Source of the DNA: Sporohalobacter salinus
GTDB lineage: Bacteria > Bacillota > Halanaerobiia > Halobacteroidales > Acetohalobiaceae
Length of the DNA stretch: 38,728 nt
Assembly: GCF_016908635.1 (NCBI RefSeq)
Contig: NZ_JAFBEG010000021.1
Span: 1 to 38,728, forward strand
Direction of reading: 5' to 3'
The notes under the pieces are model-generated. The model searched no databases and had not been told where the DNA came from. It saw only the letters and a list, made by a program, of their open reading frames with translations. A program made the translations under genes and the position numbers. This document shows, one piece after another, positions 14,517-22,918 of the stretch (positions are counted from its first letter, which is position 1; every line of letters begins with the position of its first letter).

Positions 14517-15074
14517 ATGGCTAATTATCATAAAGGTGGAATTGAACAGGTAGAAAATATTGCTCAGAAAGTTATTCAGGAGGATTTTGAGAAGTTAAGT
14601 AATATTACTATTGGATACCAATTTAGAGAAGAGGCGCGAAAATCAAAAGGACGTGTGATATATGCTTCACCCAAAAAGATACCTGGTAAGCTGCAAAATT
14701 TTGTTAATCTAGACTTGATTATCACTGTAGCTGAGGACAAATGGAATGCAGCTGATTCTAATACTAAGAAGAAAGCTATTCTTGATGATGTGTTCCGAAC
14801 AATTCATCTGGAGGATAAGGAAGGAGTAGAAGGATTTCCACGAAGAGTTGCTGATGATAGATATATGCTGTCAGACGGTCGGAAAATTAAAGGTAAAAAG
14901 GCTGCTGAAGAAGCTCAGCAGAAAATATGCGATTATGACATCAAAATATATGATCATGCAATCAAGGCTAATGGTAGTAACTTTCGAAAATATGGAGCTT
15001 GGAGAAAGGATTTAGAACAGATGCAGAAGTCAGTTCAACAAACAAATATTTTTTCAAGGACTGCCGGTGAATAA
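14517..15074 (+). CDS. Putative phage metallopeptidase-family protein, active site degenerate
   Basis: About 185 residues. Flanking patterns (VIYASPKKI, DLIITVAEDKWNAADSNTKK, and the C-terminal FRKYGAWRKDLEQM) match the putative phage metallopeptidase family found between phage replication and late genes. Where that family has LDHELCH, this protein reads LDDVFRTIH (about 89-97), so the HExxH zinc site is lost. ATG 14517 follows AAGGAGAGTGAT. It may be an inactive or repurposed relative, for example a protein-binding or inhibitor form. Confidence 0.6.
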   Translation: MANYHKGGIEQVENIAQKVIQEDFEKLSNITIGYQFREEARKSKGRVIYASPKKIPGKLQNFVNLDLIITVAEDKWNAADSNTKKKAILDDVFRTIHLEDKEGVEGFPRRVADDRYMLSDGRKIKGKKAAEEAQQKICDYDIKIYDHAIKANGSNFRKYGAWRKDLEQMQKSVQQTNIFSRTAGE

Positions 15075-15076
15075 CC

Positions 15077-15610
15077 ATGACTAGACTAGCCAGCTACGCT
15101 AACAGAGGGCAGGATCTAGAGGACATGATTGAGACTACTAATCAGATATACATACAACAGGGTAGATTATTAGTCCAGAAAATACCCACTCCAGTTAAGG
15201 TTTTGAATACAAACCAAAAAACAGGAAAGGTAACAGGATTTTATGAGAAAAAATCTACTGTAGACTATATCGGAATATTCCAAGGGAAAGGGATTGCTTT
15301 TGATGCCAAGCAGACAAGTGTAGATACTAGGTTTGACCTGAGCAACGTAAAAGATCACCAATATCTATTTCTATCTAGCTGGGTTGCAAGCGGAGGTATT
15401 GGCTTTTTAGTAGTGTATTTTAGCAGTCTGGATGAATTTTATTATCTGCCTTATGATCTGCTGGATGAATATTGGCAGAATAAACTAAAGGGTGGCCGAA
15501 AATCAATTCCTTATGAAGAGATAGCTCGAAAAAAGTACAGAATTAAGAGTCAGCAGGTACCGGTTGATTATCTAAGTGTGGTAGAAAGATCAGTTAAGAA
15601 AGGAGAATAA
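15077..15610 (+). CDS. recU: RecU-like Holliday junction resolvase
   Basis: The 177-residue protein starts with the RecU-type N-terminus (YANRGQDLEDMIETTNQIY), then has a flexible stalk region and the nuclease core STVDYIGIFQGKGIAFDAKQ. Acidic D63 and D76 (often E) and K78 form the metal site of the PD-(D/E)XK-like fold, and the C-terminal half (HQYLFLSSW...GGIGFLVVYF) is typical. It resolves or branch-migrates recombination and replication intermediates before packaging. The gene follows 2 bp after the previous stop. Confidence 0.9.
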   Translation: MTRLASYANRGQDLEDMIETTNQIYIQQGRLLVQKIPTPVKVLNTNQKTGKVTGFYEKKSTVDYIGIFQGKGIAFDAKQTSVDTRFDLSNVKDHQYLFLSSWVASGGIGFLVVYFSSLDEFYYLPYDLLDEYWQNKLKGGRKSIPYEEIARKKYRIKSQQVPVDYLSVVERSVKKGE

Positions 15611-15613
15611 AGT

Positions 15614-15937
15614 ATGTATTGTCCTGAATGCGGAGAAGAGATATATCTCAAAGATAAATTCGGAGATATTGATTACACTTATTGCGAAAAGTGCGGCTAT
15701 GTATATTCTATCAAGTCCTGTGGAATAGATCAGGAAGCTATTAGAGAAAAGCAGCGGTGTCTTCAAGAAAATTATGAGAAAGAAGTTAAAACAGGAGGAG
15801 ACCAAGGGGCTGTTAATCGGTTATTGGCTAACAATCAACAGAATCAAGTTAACCTGCACAGTCCTAATAATAGAGTTGATTCAGATATAGGTGAAATTAG
15901 AACTAGATATACTTATCGAGATATAAAAGGAGCTTAA
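15614..15937 (+). CDS. Small zinc-ribbon protein
   Basis: A 107-residue protein with an N-terminal zinc ribbon (CPECGEE at 3-9 and CEKCGYVYSIKSC at about 24-36). The remainder is polar and helical, ending in a basic RTRYTYRDIKG segment. ATG 15614 follows AAAGGAGAATAAAGT and lies 3 bp after recU. Function unknown; probably nucleic-acid or protein binding in the middle operon. Confidence 0.7.
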   Translation: MYCPECGEEIYLKDKFGDIDYTYCEKCGYVYSIKSCGIDQEAIREKQRCLQENYEKEVKTGGDQGAVNRLLANNQQNQVNLHSPNNRVDSDIGEIRTRYTYRDIKGA

Positions 15938-15952
15938 GATAGGAGGTTGGTT

Positions 15953-16093
15953 ATGGCCGAAATAACTCAAAAATTACTGGAAGAGATTATTAATGAAGCT
16001 GATGATATAGATTATGGCAAGGTAGAATTAATTATCAAAGATGGAGAAATAATTGATATAGTAAAGCAGAAACGGAAAAGAGTCGGACAATAG
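15953..16093 (+). CDS. Small DUF2292-like protein
   Basis: A 46-residue protein. The pattern LLEEIINEADDIDYGKVELI, then IKDGEIIDIVKQKRKR, matches the small DUF2292-type proteins (helix, then YGxVxLIIxDGxIVxI). ATG 15953 follows AGGAGGTTGGTT. It precedes a terminator and ends the middle operon segment. Function unknown. Confidence 0.75.
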   Translation: MAEITQKLLEEIINEADDIDYGKVELIIKDGEIIDIVKQKRKRVGQ

Positions 16094-16117
16094 AATAGGC
16101 TGAGGGAAAAACCCAGG

Positions 16118-16154
16118 CCGCTGTCCTTAATTGGATGGCGGTCTTTCTTTATTT
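16118..16154 (+). terminator. Intrinsic terminator
   Basis: CCGCTGTCC (16118-16126) pairs with GGATGGCGG (16133-16141), 9 bp with two wobbles and a 6-nt loop, followed by TCTTTCTTTATTT. Confidence 0.6.
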
Positions 16155-16167
16155 GGAGGTGAATAAT

Positions 16168-16425
16168 GTGGGGAGATATAGCAGAGTGATACGTAATATA
16201 TGTCGCATGCTAGAAATTGAGTATACAGATCCGTTAGTAATCGAATGTCCAGTATGTGAGGAAGAGTCGCTTAAAATTCAAAGTGATGATTCAGAAGCTA
16301 AGTGTAATAACTGCGGGCTAGAGTGGAAGATGAGAGAATTGGAGATCATCATGGAAGAGAAATATGATTATGAGAAGCGGGAGATAGCCAATCTTATGAG
16401 AGAAAAGAAAGGGGTGCCGCTTTAA
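16168..16425 (+). CDS. Small zinc-ribbon protein
   Basis: About 85 residues. A helical N-terminus (RVIRNICRMLEI) is followed by a zinc ribbon (IECPVCEEESLKIQ ... AKCNNCGLEW) and a charged C-terminal helix. GTG 16168 is well spaced from TTGGAGGTGA; the ATG at 16135 falls in the upstream terminator stem. Its stop overlaps the next start as TAATG, so it is coupled to the late regulator and may assist it. Confidence 0.68.
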   Translation: MGRYSRVIRNICRMLEIEYTDPLVIECPVCEEESLKIQSDDSEAKCNNCGLEWKMRELEIIMEEKYDYEKREIANLMREKKGVPL

Positions 16426-16850
16426 TGGATAATGAGAAGAAAGAAGTGGTTGAAGATGTGTTGAGAGATTATCCAAAGCTCAAAGCAAAAATAAAAATTA
16501 GAGTTATTCAAAGTTTCGAGGAATATTCTTTGGCATCAATTGATTATCAGAAGGTAGCTGGAGGGACAACTAATAATATCTATTCTAGTGTTGAAGACCA
16601 CTTAGTAAGGAAATCAAAGAAGAAGAGTGAAGTGGTTAAAATGATAGCTAAAAGAGATAAGATAGAAGCTGCGCTTAAAAGTCTTCCTAGAAAGCAGCGT
16701 ATGGTTATTCAGTACAAATATTTTGATTGCTTAAAGGTTGAGGACATAGCTTATGAAATGAATGGCATTGGCGAAGCGACAGTTTATCGATATATAGAAG
16801 ATGGAATTAGTAATCTTATCGATGTTGAATTGCATATGATAGAAAATTGA
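16425..16850 (+). CDS. ArpU/RinA-like late transcription regulator
   Basis: A 141-residue protein with an N-terminal helical region and a C-terminal sigma-70 region 4-like helix-turn-helix (about 85-135: ALKSLPRKQRMVIQYKYFDC ... MNGIGEATVYRYIEDGI). Proteins of this ArpU/RinA/Ltf type end the early-middle region of Firmicute phages and activate the late operon, which is its place here: right before the promoter, terminator and packaging genes. The start overlaps the preceding stop codon. Confidence 0.82.
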   Translation: MDNEKKEVVEDVLRDYPKLKAKIKIRVIQSFEEYSLASIDYQKVAGGTTNNIYSSVEDHLVRKSKKKSEVVKMIAKRDKIEAALKSLPRKQRMVIQYKYFDCLKVEDIAYEMNGIGEATVYRYIEDGISNLIDVELHMIEN

Positions 16851-16886
16851 TAGAAAAATGATAGATATTTGATAGGACAAAACTAT

Positions 16887-16909
16887 ATATCATGTGATAT
16901 GGTTATAAT
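16887..16909 (+). promoter_or_regulatory. Candidate activated promoter
   Basis: A perfect TATAAT (16904-16909) has no -35 box at the right distance. Instead an inverted repeat ATATCA-TG-TGATAT (16887-16900) lies directly upstream, suggesting a promoter that needs an activator, plausibly the adjacent ArpU-like protein. Confidence 0.4.
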
Positions 16910-16940
16910 AAGCAATAAAATTTAATTGAATATCTTACTG

Positions 16941-16990
16941 AGCTTCACCGGAGTCTAGTATGACCTCTTGGTGGAGCTTTTTGTATTTCG
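16941..16990 (+). terminator. Intrinsic terminator after the late regulator
   Basis: AGCTTCACC (16941-16949) pairs with GGTGGAGCT (16970-16978), 9 bp with one wobble and a 20-nt loop, then TTTTTTGTATTTCGTTTTT. Confidence 0.7.
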
Positions 16991-17002
16991 TTTTTACTTA
17001 TA

Positions 17003-17075
17003 CTTACATGTAAGCAGTATAGATGTCAAATATAGTTTTTTTATTTTTTATTAAGCATGTAAGATATCATGTGAG
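17003..17075. promoter_or_regulatory. CATGTRAG repeats upstream of the packaging genes
   Basis: CTTACATGTAAG (17003-17014) is a perfect palindrome, and CATGTAAG (17056) and CATGTGAG (17068) are tandem 12 bp apart. A related CATGTGAT lies at 16891. They may bind the late regulator or the packaging machinery. Confidence 0.4.
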
Positions 17076-17106
17076 CATAAAAGATCTAAGAAGTGAGGAA
17101 ATAACA

Positions 17107-17418
17107 ATGGCTAAAAAGTGGGCTAAAGCTTTTTATAATAGCAAAGAGTGGCGAGAGTGTAGAGAAGCATATATTAAAAGTGTGAATGGACTATGTGAAA
17201 GATGTCTAGAGAAAGGAATAATCAAACCTGGATACATTGTTCATCATACAGTAGAACTAACCCCAGAGAATATTAATAATCCAGAGATAACTTTGAATTG
17301 GGATTTGCTAGAATATTGCTGTAAAAAATGTCATGATGAAGAACATTTTGTTGAGAGAGCAAAAGTAACTAGAGAAGGATTAAAGTTTAATGAGGCTGGA
17401 GAGCTGGTTGAATGTTAA
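17107..17418 (+). CDS. HNH endonuclease of the packaging module
   Basis: About 103 residues: W...FYNSKEWRECREAYIK, then LCERCLEKG, YIVHHTVEL, LEYCCKKCHDEEH. The paired CxxC motifs and the HH motif define an HNH nuclease of the HK97 gp74 type, which in cos phages assists terminase in generating packaging ends. ATG 17107 follows GTGAGGAAATAAC; an earlier in-frame start at 17023 runs through the regulatory repeats and adds an unrelated hydrophobic stretch. It lies immediately before the small terminase. Confidence 0.88.
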   Translation: MAKKWAKAFYNSKEWRECREAYIKSVNGLCERCLEKGIIKPGYIVHHTVELTPENINNPEITLNWDLLEYCCKKCHDEEHFVERAKVTREGLKFNEAGELVEC

Positions 17419-17514
17419 CCCCCCTTGGTTAAAAGCTAGGGGTGGGGTGATTGGAGACCGGAGAGTGGACACAGAATTAATAAATACGTCGCACGCGAGG
17501 GGGGTGTGGTTAAA
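17419..17514 (+). other. Probable cos/packaging-site region
   Basis: A short non-coding gap between the HNH and small terminase genes is strikingly GC- and G-rich (AACCCCCC, GGGGTGGGGTG, GTCGCACGCGAGGGGGG) in an AT-rich genome. HNH-TerS-TerL phages with 3' cohesive ends usually carry cos here. The exact cut cannot be read from sequence. Confidence 0.45.
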
Positions 17515-17904
17515 TTGTCAGGTGCAGCAGAAAAACAAAAGCGGTATTTAGAGAAAGATAAGCGAGTTAAAGAAGAGATAGAGAGATTAAAAAATATTTT
17601 TCGTGACTTAGGGCTTGATGAGAAAAAAATAGAAGCAGTTAATTCCTTGATTGAAAATACTGCTTTTATGGCTGTGACTCTCGAGGACCTAAGAGAGAAA
17701 ATTAATAAAAATGGTTGTGTATCCAAATATCAAAATGGGGAAAATCAATGGGGCACTAAACAATCTCCTGAAGCCAAGACTTATAATCAGATGCTTAAAA
17801 ATCATCTGTCGGTTACAAAGCAATTAACCAGCTTGCTCCCCGAGAAAAAACAGAAGGAGGCAAAAGACGGATTTATAAAATTCGTGGAGAGTCGTGGAGA
17901 CTAA
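17515..17904 (+). CDS. terS: Terminase small subunit (P27-like)
   Basis: About 129 residues, basic and helical: an N-terminal DNA-binding segment (KQKRYLEKDKRVKEEIERLK) and a C-terminal oligomerisation part (SPEAKTYNQMLKNHLSVTKQ ... EKKQKEAKDGFIKF) recalling the P27 family. It recognises packaging DNA and delivers it to the large subunit. The start is TTG 17515; the GTG at 17506 overlaps the AGGGGGGTG ribosome-binding site. It overlaps terL by 11 bp. Confidence 0.75.
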   Translation: MSGAAEKQKRYLEKDKRVKEEIERLKNIFRDLGLDEKKIEAVNSLIENTAFMAVTLEDLREKINKNGCVSKYQNGENQWGTKQSPEAKTYNQMLKNHLSVTKQLTSLLPEKKQKEAKDGFIKFVESRGD

Positions 17905-19732
17905 AACTTTAAGATGTACTGGTGAAAACACTGACGGATCAATGTGCAAAAGAACGAAAGAGTTTTCGGTAGATAAAGCTCCTAAGGAATGGCGGTGTTG
18001 GGATCACCCGCTGGAAGGCGAGAATGATCCAGAAAACAATAATGATTTTATTGCTTATTCTTCAGACTATAACCCTATAATTGAGTATTATAACAAGATA
18101 GATTCAGGAGAAATTGTTGTATCAAATAAAGTTGAAAGAGTTTATAGAAAACTTGTTAATGACATTGGAAATAAAGATAGTGAGTATGAATATAGTCCTG
18201 ATCATGCTAATCATGCAATAGAGTTTATCGAGAATTTTTGTAGGCAGTCGAAAGGGAAATGGGGTGGAAAGCGTCTTAAACTAGAGCTGTGGCAGAAAGC
18301 TTTTATAGCTGCTACTTTTGGATTTATTCATAAGATAGATAGAACTAGAAAATATGAAGAAGTTTTATTAATTGTGGCTCGGAAAAACGGTAAGTCTACT
18401 TTATCATCTGCTATAAGCTTATATTTGTTAGCTGCAGATAATGAACCGGGTCCAGAAGTGTATGCGGTAGCGACTAAGGAAAAACAGGCTAAAATAGTTT
18501 GGCTTGAAGCTAAAAAGATGGTTAAAAAATCTCCGACACTACTTAAACGGATTAAACCATTAGTAAAAAAGCTTAGAGCCGATTTTAACGATGGTGTTTT
18601 TACACCTCTGGGTTCTGATAGTGAAAGGCTAGACGGTCTTAATGTTCATGGGGCTTCTCTTGATGAGATACATGCCTGGAAAGATAAAAACCTATATGAT
18701 GTGATTAAGGACGGTACTTCTTCTAGGGAGCAGCCGCTGATCACAATGATAACTACCGCTGGAACAGTTAGAGAATCAGTATATGACCTTAAATATGATG
18801 AAGCAGAAATGGTTATCAATGGTTATGATGATCCAGATGGTTATAAAGATGAAACTTTCTTACCAATCATTTATGAGCTTGATAAAAGAAGCGAATGGAC
18901 TAATGAAGACTGTTGGAAAAAAGCTAATCCAGGTCTAGGAACTATCAAGCAGACTGATAAACTCGAAAATAAAGTTAATAAAGCTAAAAATAATTCTTTG
19001 TTGGTGAAAAATTTACTGACAAAGGATTTTAATATTAGAGAAACAAATAGCGAAGCTTGGTTAACCTTTGAACAGTTAAATAATCAGGAGGCTTTTGAGC
19101 TAGAAGAATTAAAACCTAAATACGGTATTGGAGGCACTGACTTATCAAGCACTACTGACCTAACAGCTAGTAGTGTTCTTTTTATGCTTCCGTATGATGA
19201 TAACATATACTGCCTTTCTATGTATTGGCTTCCGGAAGAATTGCTAGAAGAAAGAGCCAGAGAGGATAAAGTTCCTTATGATGTTTGGCATGAACAGGGT
19301 TATTTGAGAACTTGCCCAGGTAATAAAATTCATCCTAAGTTTGTTACTCAATGGTATCTTGAAGTGCAGAATGAATTAGATATTTATATCCCTTGGATTG
19401 GTTATGACTCCTGGAGTGCAGAGTACTGGGTCGAAGAAATGCAGGGACACTTTGGCAAAGAAGCCATGATACCTGTCATCCAGGGTAAAAAGACATTGTC
19501 TGGTCCTATGAAAAGCATGGGGGCAGACTTAAAAAGCAATAAAATTAATTATAATTCAAATCCAATCACCAAATGGTGCCTTTCAAATACAGCTGTAGAT
19601 GTAGATAAAAATAATAACATTCAACCAGCTAAACAAAGAAATAAAAGAAAAAGAATAGATGGAACCGCTGCAATGCTTAATGCCTATGTAGTTTTACAGG
19701 ATAAATATCAAGATTATATTAATATGATTTAG
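17894..19732 (+). CDS. terL: Terminase large subunit (HK97-type)
   Basis: A 612-residue packaging motor. An N-terminal cysteine/histidine cluster (CTGENTDGSMC ... CWDH) precedes the ATPase domain with Walker A at about 162-169 (ARKNGKST) and Walker B at about 254-260 (ASLDEIH). The C-terminal nuclease domain shows acidic metal ligands in GIGGTDLSSTTDLTA and WIGYDSWSAEYW and a closing GTAAMLNAYVVL segment. Length is normal or slightly long, the extra being the N-terminal metal-binding-like region. GTG 17894 overlaps terS. Confidence 0.95.
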   Translation: METKTLRCTGENTDGSMCKRTKEFSVDKAPKEWRCWDHPLEGENDPENNNDFIAYSSDYNPIIEYYNKIDSGEIVVSNKVERVYRKLVNDIGNKDSEYEYSPDHANHAIEFIENFCRQSKGKWGGKRLKLELWQKAFIAATFGFIHKIDRTRKYEEVLLIVARKNGKSTLSSAISLYLLAADNEPGPEVYAVATKEKQAKIVWLEAKKMVKKSPTLLKRIKPLVKKLRADFNDGVFTPLGSDSERLDGLNVHGASLDEIHAWKDKNLYDVIKDGTSSREQPLITMITTAGTVRESVYDLKYDEAEMVINGYDDPDGYKDETFLPIIYELDKRSEWTNEDCWKKANPGLGTIKQTDKLENKVNKAKNNSLLVKNLLTKDFNIRETNSEAWLTFEQLNNQEAFELEELKPKYGIGGTDLSSTTDLTASSVLFMLPYDDNIYCLSMYWLPEELLEERAREDKVPYDVWHEQGYLRTCPGNKIHPKFVTQWYLEVQNELDIYIPWIGYDSWSAEYWVEEMQGHFGKEAMIPVIQGKKTLSGPMKSMGADLKSNKINYNSNPITKWCLSNTAVDVDKNNNIQPAKQRNKRKRIDGTAAMLNAYVVLQDKYQDYINMI

Positions 19733-19750
19733 AGGAAAGGAGGTGATGGT

Positions 19751-20935
19751 TTGAGGTTATTCAGCACTATCAAAAGCTGGTTTACTAATAAAAATCCAAC
19801 TAAACAGGGGATGAAATTAGTAACAGAGCGGGGGAACGGGTTTTACTCCTGGAACGGCAAACTATTTCAATCAGATATTATTCGTTCTTGTATCAGACCC
19901 AAATATAAAGCTATTGGTAAATTAAATGCAAAGCACATAAGGGAAGCAGAGGGAGGTAATAAGATAAATCCAGAGCCTTATATGAAGTTTCTTTTAGAAG
20001 AACCCAATCCATTTATGACAGGGCAGCTGCTACAAGAAAAATTAACTATTCAATTACAACTTAACAATAATGCTTTTGCTTTAATTGTTAGGGGGCAGGG
20101 CGGGGTTCCTAAAGAAATATATCCAATTCCAGGAACAGGGGTTCAAGTAACTTATGATGATCAGAATAAAATGAGGCTTAAATTTACTTTAAAGAACGGT
20201 AATATTATTGAGCCTTTTTACAGTGATGTTATTCATCTTCGCCAGGACTTTAATGAGAACGATATCTTTGGTGAAAATCCAAAAGAGTCTTTAGACCAAC
20301 TGATGGAAGTAGTTAATACTACCGATCAGGGAATAGTCAAGGCTATTAAAAATGGAGCTATAATTAGGTGGCTTCTTAAGTTTAAACAGACTATTAGACC
20401 AGAAGATAAAGAGAAAGAGCTTAAAAAGTTTGTAGATAATTATTTATCCATTGAAAATGAGGTAGGAGCAGCTGCTACCGATCCGAAGTATGAGGCAGAG
20501 CAAGTTGAACCTAATGATTATGTACCTAATGCAAAGCAGATGGACCGGACTACTAAGAGAATATATAACTTTTTTAACACCAACGAGAAAATAGTTCAGT
20601 CAAAGTATAATGAAGACGAGTGGAATGCTTATTATGAGTCAGAAATTGAGCCACTGGCTAGACAAATGAGTGAAGAATTTACAAGAAAGTTATTTACTAG
20701 AAAAGAAAGAGGGCACGGGAATAAAATTGTATTTGAAGCCAGTAGTTTACAATATGCTTCAATGAAAACCAAAATAAATCTTGTTCATATGGTTGATCGT
20801 GGAGCTTTAACGCCTAATGAGTGGCGTGAGATTATGAATTTAGGCTCAATAGAAGGTGGAGATAAGCCAATCCGGAGAAAAGATACCGGGGAAGTAGGAG
20901 GTGGAGATTTATATGGCGACAAAGATTCCAATTAA
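19751..20935 (+). CDS. HK97-family portal protein
   Basis: A 394-residue protein forming the dodecameric DNA gate at the capsid vertex. Characteristic segments are IRSCIRPKYKAIGKLNAKHI, LLEEPNPFMTGQLLQEKLTI, LQLNNNAFALIVRG and the C-terminal ALTPNEWREIMNLG. The start is TTG 19751, with AAAGGAGGTGATGG just upstream. The 3' end overlaps the protease gene by 23 bp, the usual order terL-portal-protease-capsid. Confidence 0.95.
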   Translation: MRLFSTIKSWFTNKNPTKQGMKLVTERGNGFYSWNGKLFQSDIIRSCIRPKYKAIGKLNAKHIREAEGGNKINPEPYMKFLLEEPNPFMTGQLLQEKLTIQLQLNNNAFALIVRGQGGVPKEIYPIPGTGVQVTYDDQNKMRLKFTLKNGNIIEPFYSDVIHLRQDFNENDIFGENPKESLDQLMEVVNTTDQGIVKAIKNGAIIRWLLKFKQTIRPEDKEKELKKFVDNYLSIENEVGAAATDPKYEAEQVEPNDYVPNAKQMDRTTKRIYNFFNTNEKIVQSKYNEDEWNAYYESEIEPLARQMSEEFTRKLFTRKERGHGNKIVFEASSLQYASMKTKINLVHMVDRGALTPNEWREIMNLGSIEGGDKPIRRKDTGEVGGGDLYGDKDSN

Positions 20936-21617
20936 AGGTGTTATAGTCCCAAATGATCAGAAAGATATATATGAGTTATTTGGTTTTGATGCTGTTTCTC
21001 CTTCAGATGTTAATGAAGCTTTAGAAAAAGCAGAAGATCAAAATGTTGAAGTCGTGATCAACAGTCCAGGAGGTGATGTTTATTCTGGTTCAGAAATATA
21101 CACAAGTTTAATGGATTATAGAGGTAATATTGTTGTGAAAATAGTTGGAGTGGCTGCTAGTGCTGCTAGCGTAGCGGGGATGGCAGGCGGAGAAGTGAAA
21201 ATATCTCCTACAGCTCAAATAATGATTCACAATGTTAAAAGTAGAGCTGAGGGAGATTATAGAGACATGAAACACCAAAAAGAAGTACTTGAAAATTATA
21301 ATAAATCAATAGCTAATGCTTATAGACTTAAAACCGACATGTCAGAATCAGAATTACTTAATTTGATGGATAAAGAAACTTGGTTAAGTGCTCAACAGGC
21401 TAAAGAGTACGGTTTTGCTGATTCTATAATGTTTGATACAGGTCAGAAATTAGCTGCAAGTGGTAATCTTATGTTACCACCCAAGGTTATAAAAGAGACT
21501 AGGAATAAATTAGCCAATGAAGTTTTTTCTAATAATACTAGCGATAATTTGGATAATGAATTAGAAAGATGTAAAGCTAAATTAAATTTATTAAAATTAA
21601 AAGGAGATGATGTTTAA
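20913..21617 (+). CDS. ClpP-type prohead protease
   Basis: About 234 residues of the ClpP/S14 fold that matures the capsid. The core shows VEVVINSPGGDVYSGSEIYT, the nucleophile region GVAASAASVAGMAG, the histidine segment AQIMIHNVKS and LSAQQAKEYGFAD. A C-terminal tail (about 180-234) may act as a scaffold or targeting segment. ATG 20913 follows TAGGAGGTGGAG; the GTG at 20901 lies within that site. Confidence 0.93.
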   Translation: MATKIPIKGVIVPNDQKDIYELFGFDAVSPSDVNEALEKAEDQNVEVVINSPGGDVYSGSEIYTSLMDYRGNIVVKIVGVAASAASVAGMAGGEVKISPTAQIMIHNVKSRAEGDYRDMKHQKEVLENYNKSIANAYRLKTDMSESELLNLMDKETWLSAQQAKEYGFADSIMFDTGQKLAASGNLMLPPKVIKETRNKLANEVFSNNTSDNLDNELERCKAKLNLLKLKGDDV

Positions 21618-22855
21618 TGTTTATGACACAAGAGGAATATAAGAACAAAAGAAATCAGTTGCTTAATAAAGCAGAAAAGTTGCTGGAAAACGGAGATATC
21701 GAAGGTTACGAAGCTAAAGAGCAGGAAATCAAAAATTTAGATGAAAAGTTTAAAAAAGCATCTAAAGCTAAAGCGAATATGGAAGCATTAAAAAATAAAA
21801 CTGCTACTAAAAATAATTTTATTGGTGATACTCAACCTTCTCCGAATAACAAAGAAAAAGACAAAGTAGAAAATCCATTCAATACTTTAGAATACAGAAA
21901 AGAATTTATGAATTTTTGTCAGACTGGAGAAATGTCTAATGAGTATCAAAATTTAGCCTCAGATTTTATTAATGCTGATGTAGCTACAACTACTAGTGAT
22001 GCTGGAGCTGTAATTCCTACTACAATTATGGAAGAAATTATTGACGAGATGGAAGAGTATGGTCAAATATTCAACAGAGTAAGAAAGACTAATATTAAGG
22101 GCGGAGTAGAAGTTCCTATTTTAACTCTTAAACCATCTGCTTCTTGGATTGGAGAAGATACTACTTCAGATAAACAAAAGGCTAAATCAGATGATAAAGT
22201 AAGCTTTACTTACTATGGTTTAGAGTGCAAAGTGGCAATTTCTTTGCTTGCAGATATAACTACTCTTGATATGTTCGAAGATAAAATTGTTGATTTGATT
22301 GGCGAAGCCATGATTAAAGCTATGGAAAAGGCGATTATTAGCGGCTCTGGATCTGGACAGCCTCTTGGAATAACCAATGATGATAGAGTTCCTTCTAAAA
22401 ATACTATAACTTTATCTTCTACTGATTTTGTCGAGTGGAAAGGCTGGAAAAAGAAAGTATTTGCAAAGATTCCTTTAGCATATAGAGCAGGTGGTAGTTT
22501 CATTATGGCAGCAGGGACTTTTGAAGGATATATTGATGGCATGACGGATGCGAACGGACAACCTATTGGGCGTACTAATTATGGTATTACTCGAGGTCCG
22601 CAAGAAAGATTTGGGGGGCGAGAGGTTATTCTTGTAGAAGATGATATAGTTGCCCCCTATGAATCAGCTTCTGAAGGAGATATAGTTGCTGTGTTCTGTA
22701 AGTTATCTGATTACTGTATTAACTCTAATATGCAGATGACTATGTATCGTTGGACAGATCATGATAATAATGAAAACGTAAATAAAGCTTTATTAATTGC
22801 TGATGGAAAAATTCTTGATCCTAACGGGGTAATCATTGTTAAGAAGGGAGCATAA
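21617..22855 (+). CDS. HK97-fold major capsid protein
   Basis: A 412-residue shell subunit. The first ~100 residues are a charged coiled-coil delta/scaffold domain (YKNKRNQLLNKAEKLLENGD ...) expected to be removed by the protease. The mature part starts near NPFNTLEYRKEFMNF and contains TTTSDAGAVIPTTIMEEIID, ASWIGEDTTSD, ISGSGSGQPLGI and PYESASEGDIVAVFC, all typical of the family. ATG 21617 overlaps the protease stop as TAATG and has AAGGAG 11 nt upstream. Confidence 0.95.
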   Translation: MFMTQEEYKNKRNQLLNKAEKLLENGDIEGYEAKEQEIKNLDEKFKKASKAKANMEALKNKTATKNNFIGDTQPSPNNKEKDKVENPFNTLEYRKEFMNFCQTGEMSNEYQNLASDFINADVATTTSDAGAVIPTTIMEEIIDEMEEYGQIFNRVRKTNIKGGVEVPILTLKPSASWIGEDTTSDKQKAKSDDKVSFTYYGLECKVAISLLADITTLDMFEDKIVDLIGEAMIKAMEKAIISGSGSGQPLGITNDDRVPSKNTITLSSTDFVEWKGWKKKVFAKIPLAYRAGGSFIMAAGTFEGYIDGMTDANGQPIGRTNYGITRGPQERFGGREVILVEDDIVAPYESASEGDIVAVFCKLSDYCINSNMQMTMYRWTDHDNNENVNKALLIADGKILDPNGVIIVKKGA

Positions 22856-22868
22856 TTAAAAAATATTT

Positions 22869-22905
22869 AGAGAGTGGGCTTTTAATAGTCCTCTCTTTAA
22901 TTTTT
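22869..22905 (+). terminator. Weak hairpin with T-rich tail after the capsid gene
   Basis: AGAGAG (22869-22874) can pair with CTCTCT (22891-22896), followed by TTAATTTTT. This weak attenuator would favour capsid over downstream expression. Confidence 0.4.
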
Positions 22906-22918
22906 AAGGAGGTATAAT

